DNA from: Paraburkholderia ginsengiterrae
Lineage (GTDB): Bacteria > Pseudomonadota > Gammaproteobacteria > Burkholderiales > Burkholderiaceae
Assembly: GCF_001645125.1 (NCBI RefSeq)
Contig: NZ_LXKA01000198.1
Coordinates: forward strand, 1-64,000
Length of the DNA stretch: 64,000 nt
Direction: 5' to 3'
The position numbers were made by a program, and so were the translations under genes. Positions 28,550 through 37,015 of this stretch are shown one piece after another. Under the pieces are notes generated by a model, which was not told where the DNA came from, made no database searches, and worked only from the letters and a program-made list of their open reading frames with translations. Positions within the stretch are counted from its first letter, which is position 1. Every line of letters begins with the position of its first letter.

Positions 28550-28640
28550 ATTTCCGGCTGAAATCGCCGCTGAAGCCCGCCAGACGGGGCGCACATCTTG
28601 AAACAGACCTCGGGATGTGCGTTCCGGTAAAATGCGCGGC

Positions 28641-29111
28641 ATGAATATGTCGACCAGCCAGCCCGGCACCGAAATCGGCTGCACGTGGCCAATCCGCGTG
28701 TATTACGAAGATACCGACGCCGGCGGCATCGTGTTTTACGCGAACTACCTGAAGTTTTTCGAGCGGGCGCGCACTGAATGGCTGCGCGCCTGTGGCGTCG
28801 ACCAGAACCGGCTTGCGGACGAAACCGGTGCAATTTTCATCGTGCGCAGCACCGCGGTCGACTATCGGGCGCCGGCCCGGCTCGACGACATCGTCAACGT
28901 TGTCAGCCGGATCGAGCGTCTTGGCAGGGCATCGGTCGATTTCGCGCAGGAGGCGTGGCGTAATGACACGCTGCTTGCCACCGGCTCCATCCGCGTCGGC
29001 TGTGTCGACCGCATTGCGCTACGGCCGGCCGCGATTCCTCCGCAGGTTCTTGCAGCTTTGCGGCGTGGGCCGGGCGTGAGTCACGGCGACGTGTCAACGA
29101 ACCATGACTGA
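28641..29111 (+). CDS. ybgC: Acyl-CoA thioesterase YbgC (Tol-Pal associated)
   Basis: About 156 residues, hotdog-fold thioesterase. 'WPIRVYYEDTDAGGIVFYANYLKFFERARTEWL' includes the catalytic Asp of the 4HBT family (D in 'EDTDAGG'). It is the first gene of the tol-pal operon, as in most proteobacteria, and is linked to membrane lipid trafficking. ATGs at 28632 and 28647 and a GTG at 28617 are alternative starts. Confidence 0.93.
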   Translation: MNMSTSQPGTEIGCTWPIRVYYEDTDAGGIVFYANYLKFFERARTEWLRACGVDQNRLADETGAIFIVRSTAVDYRAPARLDDIVNVVSRIERLGRASVDFAQEAWRNDTLLATGSIRVGCVDRIALRPAAIPPQVLAALRRGPGVSHGDVSTNHD

Positions 29112-29267
29112 ACCCCGTTGTTACGGGGCCAGTGAACTCGTATCGATCAAGCAACACAAAGCATGGTTCGGCTTGCAATTTCGCCGATGCTTCCGTTTTG
29201 CTCACGGCAAGCTTCGAGTGGCCTTGCAGCCGGACGCCCCCTTCCCGGGACGTTAAAACGAACCTTT

Positions 29268-29945
29268 ATGAACACTACACAAGATCTATCGATCATTTCT
29301 CTCGTACTTAATGCGAGCTTGCTGGCACAGGCCGTCATGGCGCTGCTGCTGTTGTTGTCGCTGATGTCGTGGACTTTCATCTTCCGCAAGTGGTTTGCGA
29401 TTCGCCGGGCGCGGGCGCAAACTGAACGTTTCGAACGCGATTTCTGGTCGGGCGGCGACCTGCAGGCGCTCTATCAGAGCGCGGCGAACAACCGCCATAC
29501 GATCGGCGCGCTGGAGCGAATTTTCGAATCCGGCATGCGCGAATTCCTGAAGGGCAAGGAAAAGCGCCTGAACGATCCAGGCGCGATTCTCGACGGCGCA
29601 CGCCGCGCCATGCGCGCCGCGTTTCAGCGTGAAATGGACGTCCTCGAAGCGAACCTCGCCTTTCTCGCATCTGTCGGCTCGGTCAGCCCGTACATTGGTC
29701 TGTTCGGCACGGTGTGGGGGATCATGAATGCGTTCCGCGGCCTTGCCAACGTGCAGCAGGCCACGCTGGCAAACGTCGCGCCGGGCATTGCCGAGGCGCT
29801 GACCGCCACCGCAATCGGCCTGTTCGCCGCGATTCCGGCCGTGGTGGCCTACAACCGCTACGCGCACGACATCGACCGACTGGCGATCCGCTTCGAGACG
29901 TTCATCGAAGAATTCTCGAACATCCTGCAGCGCCAGGCACACTAA
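29268..29945 (+). CDS. tolQ: TolQ
   Basis: 225 residues, inner-membrane proton channel subunit, ExbB/MotA family. Three membrane helices: about 15-38, then 'SVGSVSPYIGLFGTVWGIMNAF' and 'GIAEALTATAIGLFAAIPAVVAYN'. It energises TolA with TolR during cell division. The 156-base gap after ybgC contains no gene. Confidence 0.96.
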   Translation: MNTTQDLSIISLVLNASLLAQAVMALLLLLSLMSWTFIFRKWFAIRRARAQTERFERDFWSGGDLQALYQSAANNRHTIGALERIFESGMREFLKGKEKRLNDPGAILDGARRAMRAAFQREMDVLEANLAFLASVGSVSPYIGLFGTVWGIMNAFRGLANVQQATLANVAPGIAEALTATAIGLFAAIPAVVAYNRYAHDIDRLAIRFETFIEEFSNILQRQAH

Positions 29946-29955
29946 GGAGCTCACG

Positions 29956-30402
29956 ATGGCAGGCTCTCGCCCTTCCAGCATGCGCGGCGGCCGCTCGCGC
30001 CGCGCGATGGCCGACATCAACGTCGTGCCGTACATCGACGTGATGCTCGTGCTGCTTGTGATCTTCATGGTGACCGCGCCACTCGTCGCCCCGTCGATTG
30101 TCAATCTGCCGACCGTCGGCGGCGCCGCGCCACAGCAGCAAACGCCGCCCGTGATCGTGAATATTCGCGCAGACGGCAACATGAGCGTCAAATACAAGGA
30201 CGACTCGGGTGCGCAGCAACAGGAAGACATGACGAAAGCCGACCTGCGGGGCTTCATTTCCGACCGCGCGCAGTCGCACCCTGACCAGCCTGTCGTGATC
30301 GCCGCCGACAAGACGGTCAAGTACGAAACCGTGATGAACGTGATGTCCGAACTGAAAGCCCGCGGCGTCAAACGCGTTGGATTGCTCGTCAAATCGCAAT
30401 GA
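29956..30402 (+). CDS. tolR: TolR
   Basis: 148 residues, ExbD family. One membrane helix contains the essential Asp ('VVPYIDVMLVLLVIFMVTAPLV'). The periplasmic domain ends 'VKRVGLLVKSQ'. Begins 10 bases after tolQ and overlaps tolA by ATGA. Confidence 0.96.
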   Translation: MAGSRPSSMRGGRSRRAMADINVVPYIDVMLVLLVIFMVTAPLVAPSIVNLPTVGGAAPQQQTPPVIVNIRADGNMSVKYKDDSGAQQQEDMTKADLRGFISDRAQSHPDQPVVIAADKTVKYETVMNVMSELKARGVKRVGLLVKSQ

Positions 30403-31412
30403 TCCGCAAGAAATCCGAATACCCGCTCCAGCCACCGCGTGAACGCGGTACCGGGCGCGCCTTTGTGTTCGCGCTGGTGATGCACCTGCTGCTCGGGTTC
30501 TTCCTGTACCACGGTATTCATTGGCAAAACAGCACACCCGAAGGGGAAGAAGCGGAACTGTGGACCGAGGTGCCGGATACGGCGATTCCGCGCCCCGCGC
30601 CGCCTCCGCCCGTGCCGGTCGCCCCCGCTCCGCCGCTGCCGGACGAACAGGCCGACATCGCTTTGCAGGAAAAAAAGCGGCAGCAACAGGAAGCAGCCCG
30701 TCAGGCGCAGCTGGCGGAGCAGCAGCGTCTGCAGAAGCTGCAAGCCCAGCAGGAAGCGGAGGCGAAACGTCAGCAACAGCTGGCGGCCGACCAGGCGGCG
30801 CAACTCGCCGCGCAGAAAGCCGCTGCCGCGAAGCAGAAGCAATTGCAACAGCAGCAGGCCGACAAGCTCAAGCAACAGCAACTGGCCGAGCAGCAAAAGC
30901 AGGAGCAATTGAAAGAACAGCAGGAACAGCAGAAGCAGGCCGAAGCTGAAGCGCAGAAGAAGGCCGACGCGCAGAAAGCGGCGAAAGCCAAGGCGCAGGC
31001 CGACGCTGCGGCTCAGGCGAAGAAGCTGGATACGGAACGCCGGGCTCGCCTCGCGCAGATGATGCAGGGCTCCGCCGGCGGCACGAGTTCGACCAGCGAT
31101 GGGCTTGGCAAGAGTGGCACGGGTAGTGGCTCGGGTGGCAATGCGACATCGCCTGGGTATTCGGATAAGGTGCGTCGTGCGGTGCGCCCGCACATCTCGT
31201 GGGGTGGCGAAACGAGCGGACTGGAGACCGTGGTCTCCGTGCGTTGCTCGCCGACCGGCACCTTGCTTGGGGCAACCATCTCGCGCAGCAGCGGCAACCC
31301 GGCATGGGACGACGCCGCACTCCGGGCGGTCCAGCTTACCGATCCGATGCCTCAGGACATCAATGGCAAGACACCGACCAGCTTCCTGATTACGTTACGC
31401 CCGGCAAGTTGA
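30399..31412 (+). CDS. tolA: TolA
   Basis: 337 residues. Membrane anchor at about 20-42 ('AFVFALVMHLLLGFFLYHG'), a proline-rich stretch, then a long Gln/Ala/Lys-rich helical stalk (about 85-215), a Ser/Gly-rich hinge, and a C-terminal TonB-like domain ('ISWGGETSGLETVVSVRCSPTG', 'NPAWDDAALRAV'). It spans the periplasm to reach Pal/TolB. The stalk codons (CAG/GCG rich) make the DNA repetitive. Confidence 0.95.
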   Translation: MIRKKSEYPLQPPRERGTGRAFVFALVMHLLLGFFLYHGIHWQNSTPEGEEAELWTEVPDTAIPRPAPPPPVPVAPAPPLPDEQADIALQEKKRQQQEAARQAQLAEQQRLQKLQAQQEAEAKRQQQLAADQAAQLAAQKAAAAKQKQLQQQQADKLKQQQLAEQQKQEQLKEQQEQQKQAEAEAQKKADAQKAAKAKAQADAAAQAKKLDTERRARLAQMMQGSAGGTSSTSDGLGKSGTGSGSGGNATSPGYSDKVRRAVRPHISWGGETSGLETVVSVRCSPTGTLLGATISRSSGNPAWDDAALRAVQLTDPMPQDINGKTPTSFLITLRPAS

Positions 31413-31551
31413 TAGCAGCAGTTTGACAGTCAGTTGACAGCAGACCCGGCGCCAGGCCTAGCGGGGCGCGCCGGGGAACGAAATGGGACTTTTGGGGTCT
31501 CTCTGCTGTCTTGAAGTGTTAGTAAAACCGTTTTTGGGGAATCCATACAGC

Positions 31552-32844
31552 ATGAGTTTGATGACCAAGCTAGGCCTGCGGACTTTGGTAGCGTCCTGCC
31601 TGATCGCCGTAGCCGGCGCCGCCAACGCACAACTCAACGTCCTCGTGACAGGCGTCGGATCCACCCAGTTTCCGATTGCCACGGCAAATTTTGCCAATGA
31701 AGCGAACTCGCCGCAGCAGGTCAGCACAATCGTGCGCCAGGATCTGCAACGCAGCGGCAAATTCACGAATATCGACGCCGGCTCGACGCCGGTCTCCGAA
31801 ACCGACTCCGTCGACCTGGGCAGCTGGAAGGCCAAGGGTGCGAACGCTTTCGTATCGGGCAGCGTGAATCGCCTGCCGAACGGGCAGTACGAAGTGCGCT
31901 TCAAGCTGTATGACACGGTCAAGGGCGAAAGCCTCGGCGGCCTCGTGCTGGTGAGCCCGGAAAGCGGCTTGCGCATGAGCGCTCACAAGGTCGCGGATTA
32001 CATCTACGCAAAGCTGATGGGCGGCCGCGGCGTGTTCGCCACGCGCCTGTCGTACGTCATCAAGACGGGTGGCCGTTATCAATTGCAGATTTCCGATTCG
32101 GACGGCCAGGACGCGCATATCGCCCTGTCGAGCCCCGAGCCGATCATCTCGCCGGCATGGTCGCCGGACGGCACCAAGGTCGCTTACGTTTCGTTTGAAA
32201 AGAAGAAGCCGATCGTCTACATCCACGATCTCCCCACGGGCCGTCGCGTGGTCGTTTCCGATCAGAAGGGCAACAACAGTGCGCCGGCGTGGTCGCCGGA
32301 TGGACGCACGCTGGCGGTCGCGCTCTCACGCACGGGCAACACGCAGATTTTCGCCGTCAATGCAGACGGCAGCGGCCTGCGGCGCCTCACGCAAGGCAGC
32401 TCGATCGACACAGAACCGTGCTTTTCGCCTGACGGCCAGTCGATCTACTTCACCAGCGACCGTGGCGGCCAACCGCAGATCTACAAGATGTCGGCCCAAG
32501 GCGAAAGCGCCGGCGCCGCACAACGCGTTACATTCACGGGCAGCTATAACACCAGCCCCCGCGTGAGCCCGGACGGCAAGCAGCTTGCCTATATCTCGCG
32601 CGTCGGCGGCGGCTTCAAGCTCTATATCCAGGACCTGCAAGGCAATACCGCCACAGGCCTGACGGACACGACACATGACGAATCGCCGAGCTTCGCGGCG
32701 AACGGTCAGTACATTCTTTACGCCACAGAGGTGAACGGCCGTGGCGTGTTGGCCGCAGTATCGACTGATGGTCGCACTCGGCAGGTCCTGTCCGTTCAGG
32801 GTGGTAGCGTACGCGAGCCGTCCTGGGGCCCGTTTATGCAATAA
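31552..32844 (+). CDS. tolB: TolB
   Basis: 430 residues, periplasmic. Signal peptide '[15 protein letters not shown]', N-terminal domain to about 165, then a six-blade beta-propeller with repeated '[11 protein letters not shown]', '[12 protein letters not shown]', '[15 protein letters not shown]', '[11 protein letters not shown]' blades. Binds Pal and TolA. An ATG at 31561 is an alternative start. The 139-base gap after tolA is GC-rich without a clear terminator. Confidence 0.96.
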   Translation: MSLMTKLGLRTLVASCLIAVAGAANAQLNVLVTGVGSTQFPIATANFANEANSPQQVSTIVRQDLQRSGKFTNIDAGSTPVSETDSVDLGSWKAKGANAFVSGSVNRLPNGQYEVRFKLYDTVKGESLGGLVLVSPESGLRMSAHKVADYIYAKLMGGRGVFATRLSYVIKTGGRYQLQISDSDGQDAHIALSSPEPIISPAWSPDGTKVAYVSFEKKKPIVYIHDLPTGRRVVVSDQKGNNSAPAWSPDGRTLAVALSRTGNTQIFAVNADGSGLRRLTQGSSIDTEPCFSPDGQSIYFTSDRGGQPQIYKMSAQGESAGAAQRVTFTGSYNTSPRVSPDGKQLAYISRVGGGFKLYIQDLQGNTATGLTDTTHDESPSFAANGQYILYATEVNGRGVLAAVSTDGRTRQVLSVQGGSVREPSWGPFMQ

Positions 32845-32876
32845 CGTTGATGCAATAACACAAGGAGAGTAACAAA

Positions 32877-33386
32877 ATGATGTCCAAGCTTCGTTTCGCT
32901 TTTGCCGTTCTGATGGTCGGTGCGCTGGCCGCATGTCACTCGGGCGTCAAGCTCGACGAAAACGCCAACAAGGGTGGCGCTGTCTCGACGCAGCCGAACC
33001 CGACCGATGTCGCACAGGTCAATGTCGACCCGCTGAATGACCCGAACAGCCCGCTGGCCAAGCGCAGCATCTACTTCGACTTCGACAGCTACTCGGTCAA
33101 AGATGACTATCAGTCGCTGCTGCAGCAACACGCGCAGTACCTGAAGAGCCATCCGCAGCGTCACGTCCTGATCCAGGGCAACACGGACGAGCGCGGCACC
33201 AGCGAGTACAACCTGGCACTCGGCCAGAAGCGTGCTGAAGCTGTCCGCCGTTCGCTGTCGCTGATGGGCGTGACGGACTCGCAAATGGAAGCCGTGAGCC
33301 TCGGCAAGGAAAAGCCGCAAGCTACCGGTCATGACGAATCGTCGTGGGCACAAAACCGCCGCGCCGACCTCGTGTACCAACAGTAA
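32877..33386 (+). CDS. pal: Peptidoglycan-associated lipoprotein Pal
   Basis: 169 residues. Lipobox LAAC at about 17-20. OmpA-like domain with 'SIYFDFDSYSVKDDY' and peptidoglycan-binding 'IQGNTDERGTSEYNLALGQKRAEAV'. Outer-membrane anchored. AAGGAGAG before the ATG is a strong ribosome site. Confidence 0.97.
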   Translation: MMSKLRFAFAVLMVGALAACHSGVKLDENANKGGAVSTQPNPTDVAQVNVDPLNDPNSPLAKRSIYFDFDSYSVKDDYQSLLQQHAQYLKSHPQRHVLIQGNTDERGTSEYNLALGQKRAEAVRRSLSLMGVTDSQMEAVSLGKEKPQATGHDESSWAQNRRADLVYQQ

Positions 33387-33396
33387 GTAACGGGTG

Positions 33397-34155
33397 ATGA
33401 GCCGAATGACGCATCGTTTCTCCTGGCTGCGGTTTGCCGCAGCGGCCTGCGTCGCGGGCACGGTCTTCGCGGCTGTGCCCGCGCATGCGGGCATCTTCGA
33501 CGACGATCAGGCCCGCCAGGCCATTCTCGATCTGCGTACGAAGACCGACAGCCTGTCGAGCCAGTTGTCGGCCGCGCAGCGCACGATCCTCGATCAGTCC
33601 AACCGTCTCGACCAGCTGAATCAGCAGGTCGCTACGCTGCGTGGGCAGAACGAGGATATGGCCAATCAGCTCGCCACGCTGCAAAAGCAGCAGAAGGACT
33701 ACTACACCGATCTGGACACGCGTCTGAAGAAATTCGAGCCGCAGCAGCAAACGGTGGACGGCGTCCAGGGCGAGGTGCAGCCGGGTGAAACTGAATCGTT
33801 CAATGCGGCTTCCCAGCAGTTCCGCAGCGGCGACTTCAAGAATGCCGCGGCGTCGTTCCGCACCTTCATCTCCAAGTATCCGAACAGCCCCTATCAGCCG
33901 ACGGCGCAGTACTGGCTCGGCAACGCGCTGTATGCATTGCGCGACTACAAGGGCTCGACGGCGACCTGGCAAGGTGTGGTGAAGAACTACCCGCAGCATC
34001 CGCGTGCGCCGGAGGCGCTGCTGGCGATTGCAAACAATCAGCTTGAGCAAGGTCAGAAGGCTGCGGCCAAGAAGACGCTGGAGCAGATCGTCGCGCAGTA
34101 CGGCGGCACGGACGTTGCGCAGTCGGCCCAGAGCAAGCTGTCGCAGATCAAGTAG
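33397..34155 (+). CDS. cpoB: CpoB (YbgF), Tol-Pal system protein
   Basis: 252 residues, periplasmic. Signal peptide ending 'VPAHAG', an N-terminal trimerising coiled coil (about 35-105, 'TDSLSSQLSAAQRTILDQSN'), then TPR repeats ('SFNAASQQFRSGDFKNAAASF', 'YWLGNALYALRDYKGS'). It coordinates PBP1b activity and Tol during constriction. Begins 10 bases after pal; GTG at 33394 or ATG at 33406 are alternatives. Confidence 0.94.
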   Translation: MSRMTHRFSWLRFAAAACVAGTVFAAVPAHAGIFDDDQARQAILDLRTKTDSLSSQLSAAQRTILDQSNRLDQLNQQVATLRGQNEDMANQLATLQKQQKDYYTDLDTRLKKFEPQQQTVDGVQGEVQPGETESFNAASQQFRSGDFKNAAASFRTFISKYPNSPYQPTAQYWLGNALYALRDYKGSTATWQGVVKNYPQHPRAPEALLAIANNQLEQGQKAAAKKTLEQIVAQYGGTDVAQSAQSKLSQIK

Positions 34156-34220
34156 TCGTCGGTTGAGCAGTTGGCTGTAACGCGTAGTGTCCGATGCCAA
34201 GGCCACGCGCGCCTCTCGCT

Positions 34221-34252
34221 GAAAAGCCCGGGTAGTGATACCCGGGCTTTTC
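34221..34252. terminator. Terminator of the tol-pal operon
   Basis: A perfect 14-bp stem, GAAAAGCCCGGGTA with its complement, loop GTGA, ending in TTTTC. It lies 66 bases after cpoB. Confidence 0.9.
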
Positions 34253-34291
34253 ACTATCTGGAGTGCCGGTAGCGCGAATGGTCGACATGGG

Positions 34292-34321
34292 TTGACAGCC
34301 TGCACAGGCTATCGCTATAAT
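34292..34321 (+). promoter_or_regulatory. Sigma-70 promoter of tRNA-Lys
   Basis: Consensus -35 TTGACA (34292-34297) and -10 TATAAT (34316-34321), spaced 18 bases, ending 14 bases before the tRNA. Confidence 0.9.
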
Positions 34322-34335
34322 TTCGCTTCTCTTTT

Positions 34336-34411
34336 GGGTCGTTAGCTCAGCTGGTAGAGCAGCGGACTTTTAATCCGTTGGTCACAGGTTCGAATCCCGT
34401 ACGGCCTACCA
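34336..34411 (+). tRNA. tRNA-Lys (anticodon TTT)
   Basis: 76 bases including encoded CCA. The anticodon arm CGGACTTTTAATCCG has the TTT anticodon in a 7-base loop. D arm GCTCAGCTGGTAGAGC and T-arm GGTTCGAATCC are present. The acceptor stem GGGTCGT/ACGGCCT contains G-U pairs. Confidence 0.97.
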
Positions 34412-34428
34412 AGAATCGCAGTAAAAAC

Positions 34429-34466
34429 AAGCCCCTACGGTACTGGTTGCCGTAGGGGCTTTGTTT
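34429..34466 (+). terminator. Terminator after tRNA-Lys
   Basis: AAGCCCCTACGG (34429-34440) pairs with CCGTAGGGGCTT (34450-34461), followed by TGTTTTT. The next ~225 bases to the acyl-CoA dehydrogenase stop show no gene. Confidence 0.9.
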
Positions 34467-34692
34467 TTCCCGCGCCATCACGCATCACGTACCGCCCACA
34501 GGATGATGTGATCCAACGAGAACGGCATTGGCATGCGCAGCCAGATGACCGCCGGGCTTGATCTCGCGGGCGCCGCCTGGCGCTGACGCGTCGCCGCGCA
34601 GACAAACAAGCAGCGAACGCGTGTCAGGTTCTACACACATCGAATCGCTGCCCATGGTTTAGAGGCGCCTCAATGCGGGCTTCGCATCGGCC

Positions 34693-35838
34693 TTACATCA
34701 GGCTGCGGGCGATGATCAGCTTCTGAATATGGCTCGTGCCTTCGTAGATCTTGCAGACACGCACATCGCGGCTATAGCGCTCGACCGGGAAGTCCGTCAG
34801 GTAGCCGTAACCGCCATGAATCTGGATAGCCTCCGAGCACACCTTTTCTGCAATCTCGCTCGCAAAGAGCTTGGCGATCGACGCCTCCTTCGAGCATTCG
34901 ATACCTTCCGCGCACAGACGAGCGGCGTGCAGCGAGTACTGGTACGCGATCTCGACCTGAGCGGCCATGTCCGCGAGATCGAAACTTACGCCCTGCAACT
35001 CCGCAATCGGGCGGCCATAGGCCTCGCGATCCTTCGCATACGCGACAGCAGCGTCGAGCGCAGCACGTGCGACGCCGGCCGCGATAAAGGCGATACCGAT
35101 GCGACCGTCCGACAACCCGGACATAACGAGAGAATAGCCTTCGCCTTCGGCGCCCAGCAGGTTCTCACGTGGCACGCGAAACCCTTCGAGCGAAATTGCT
35201 GCCGTGTGCGCCGTGTGCTGGCCAAGCTTGTTTTCGATGCGAGTGATCGTGTAACCCGGCTGCTTCGGGTCGATGATGAAGGTGCTCGCGCCGCGCTTGC
35301 CCGCGTCCTTGCTCGTCAGAACGAAGGCAATTGCGACACCCGCCTGGCTGCCGTTCGAGATGAACTGTTTCGCCCCGTCGAGAATGTAGTAGTCGCCGTC
35401 GCGGCGGCCAGTCGCGCGCAGCGCGGCGGTGTCAGAGCCGGCTTGCGGTTCGCTCAGCAGGAACGCGCCGATTGACTCGCCGCATGCCATCGCCGGCAAA
35501 TAGCGGCGCTTTTGCTCCTCCGTGCCGTGGATCGCGATGCACAGCGCCGTGAAGTTATGCACGTGCAGAATCGTCGCAAGGCCTGCATCGGCACCCGCGA
35601 ATTCATATTGCGCAAGGCAGAATTCGACAACGCCCGCACCCACGCCGCCATACTCTTCAGGAACGAGCATGCCAAGAAAGCCAAGCTCCGCGAGTTGCTT
35701 CAGTTCGGTATGCGGCCAGGCCGACGTGCGGTCGCGCTCCGCAGCGGTCGGCGCGATCACCTCCGCAGCGACGCGGCGCGCCGAGTCGCGAATCATGATC
35801 TGTTGCTCGGTGAGAAATACTGCGGATGTATCTGCCAT
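34693..35838 (-). CDS. Acyl-CoA dehydrogenase (homotetramer type)
   Basis: 381 residues, FAD enzyme for the first step of beta-oxidation. 'LLSEPQAGSDTAALRATG' and 'GAKQFISNGSQAGVAIAF' are FAD contacts. 'CKIYEGTSHIQKLIIARSL' has the catalytic Glu at the usual short/branched-chain position. 'IQIHGGYGYLTDFPVERYSRDVRVCKIYEGTS' pattern is like butyryl- or 2-methylbutyryl-CoA dehydrogenases. Divergent from the TetR gene, with a shared operator at 35944-35961. Part of catabolic module 1. Confidence 0.92.
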   Translation of the reverse strand: MADTSAVFLTEQQIMIRDSARRVAAEVIAPTAAERDRTSAWPHTELKQLAELGFLGMLVPEEYGGVGAGVVEFCLAQYEFAGADAGLATILHVHNFTALCIAIHGTEEQKRRYLPAMACGESIGAFLLSEPQAGSDTAALRATGRRDGDYYILDGAKQFISNGSQAGVAIAFVLTSKDAGKRGASTFIIDPKQPGYTITRIENKLGQHTAHTAAISLEGFRVPRENLLGAEGEGYSLVMSGLSDGRIGIAFIAAGVARAALDAAVAYAKDREAYGRPIAELQGVSFDLADMAAQVEIAYQYSLHAARLCAEGIECSKEASIAKLFASEIAEKVCSEAIQIHGGYGYLTDFPVERYSRDVRVCKIYEGTSHIQKLIIARSLM

Positions 35839-35943
35839 GGGTTGTCTCCGTATTCCGGGGGCGTCAATCGCCGTGCTGAATTCTCGTTCCGCAACGTCGC
35901 AGCTGCCTGTGGCGCGCTACCAATCCATGCTGCGCAACGCACT

Positions 35944-35961
35944 TTCTACTTTCGAGTAAAT
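35944..35961. promoter_or_regulatory. TetR-type operator, site A
   Basis: TTCTACT-TTCG-AGTAAAT: same layout as sites B (39297-39314) and C (40625-40642). It lies 106 bases upstream of the acyl-CoA dehydrogenase start and 175 bases upstream of the TetR start. Confidence 0.7.
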
Positions 35962-36135
35962 TTTTATACCGCGAAGTCAAATTGTCAATCTGAAACTTCC
36001 TTTCGTTGACTGAAAAGGCATTGCCCGGTAGCGGGCTGGACCGTTACCGGGCCTTCCCGGTCATGGCAAGAGCGCGATCAACATCGGTTCGACCGCGTGG
36101 TAAGATTCACTGAATCAATAATGGGATAGTCCACG

Positions 36136-36840
36136 ATGGCATCGACGGCGCGCAAATCTCCCGGCACCCGAAAATCGAAAGAGTCGTCCACACGCTGGAA
36201 AGACGCGCTACCGTCGCGCGAAGACCTGCAGCAGTTGAAGAAAACCGCCTTGATCCGCGAGGCGGGTCGAGCATTCAAGACGAAGGGGTTCCACAACACC
36301 TCGCTCGACGAAGTGGCCGAGGCGCTCAATGTCACCAAGGCAGCGCTCTACTATTACGTGAAGGGCAAGCGTGAGCTATTGTTCGAAACGCAGATGCTCG
36401 TGCTCGAAATGGGTGACGCCGCGCTGGAGGAAGGCCAGCACGGCAAGACCGGTCTGGAAAAGCTCGAGCGGACAATCGGCCGGTTCATCGTGCTGATGGC
36501 AAGGGATTTCATTTCGCACTCTTTCGTGTCCACGCTTGACGACATGCTGCCCGAGCATCAGGACATCATTCGCAAGCGCCGCCGTGCTTTCGATCTGCGT
36601 ATCAGAGAATTCGTGCAGGACGGCATCAACGACGGTTCGATCGCGCCTTGCGAGCCCAAGCTCGCCGTTGCGTGGCTGATGGGTTCAATCAACTGGATTC
36701 CTAACTGGTTCAATCCGGAAGGCGAGTACGGCCCCGAGGCAATCGCGGAGGTGTTCGTCAACTTCATATCGCACGGACTCGCAGCGGGATCCGCGAAGGT
36801 CCGCGGCCGCCCGCGCAAGTCCTCAAGTGAAGCCACCTAG
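36136..36840 (+). CDS. TetR-family transcriptional regulator
   Basis: 234 residues. Basic N-terminal extension (about 1-30), then the helix-turn-helix 'NTSLDEVAEALNVTKAALYYYVKGKRELLF' (about 55-85). The ligand domain contains 'VSTLDDMLPEHQDIIRKRRRAFD'. The C-terminus 'INWIPNWFNPEGEYGPEAIAEVFVNFISHGL' resembles regulators of lipid/CoA-ester catabolism. Three nearby promoters share one palindrome, so it is the likely repressor of module 1, with an acyl-CoA as probable inducer (inference). A short palindrome GATTCA-C-TGAATC at 36104-36116 lies near its own start. Confidence 0.9.
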   Translation: MASTARKSPGTRKSKESSTRWKDALPSREDLQQLKKTALIREAGRAFKTKGFHNTSLDEVAEALNVTKAALYYYVKGKRELLFETQMLVLEMGDAALEEGQHGKTGLEKLERTIGRFIVLMARDFISHSFVSTLDDMLPEHQDIIRKRRRAFDLRIREFVQDGINDGSIAPCEPKLAVAWLMGSINWIPNWFNPEGEYGPEAIAEVFVNFISHGLAAGSAKVRGRPRKSSSEAT

Positions 36841-37015
36841 GCATTCCATAGACAACCTTGCAGCCAGCGCGCATCCAACCACCTGCGTGCACGTGCCGGC
36901 AGCGAGCCGATTTATCCATGTCGCGCCTCCCCTTGAAAAAGCGCGAACGCGAATGCCGCGGACAATTCAAGGGAAGTCGAATTCCGCGTGCGCGTGATTT
37001 CCTTCGAGGGTCGCC

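Noticed and set aside
29286-31193. A 635-codon minus-strand frame opposite tolQ-tolR-tolA
   Set aside because: Leu-rich shadow produced by the Gln/Ala codon repeats of the TolA stalk; no start signal.
34336-34411. tRNA-Lys as an integration (att) site for the catabolic island that begins nearby
   Set aside because: No integrase gene, and I could not find a repeat of the tRNA 3' end further along the window.
36104-36116. GATTCA-C-TGAATC palindrome before the TetR gene as its operator
   Set aside because: It does not match the TTCTACT-type sites shared by the module promoters; a 13-base palindrome can arise by chance. Mentioned only in the TetR entry.
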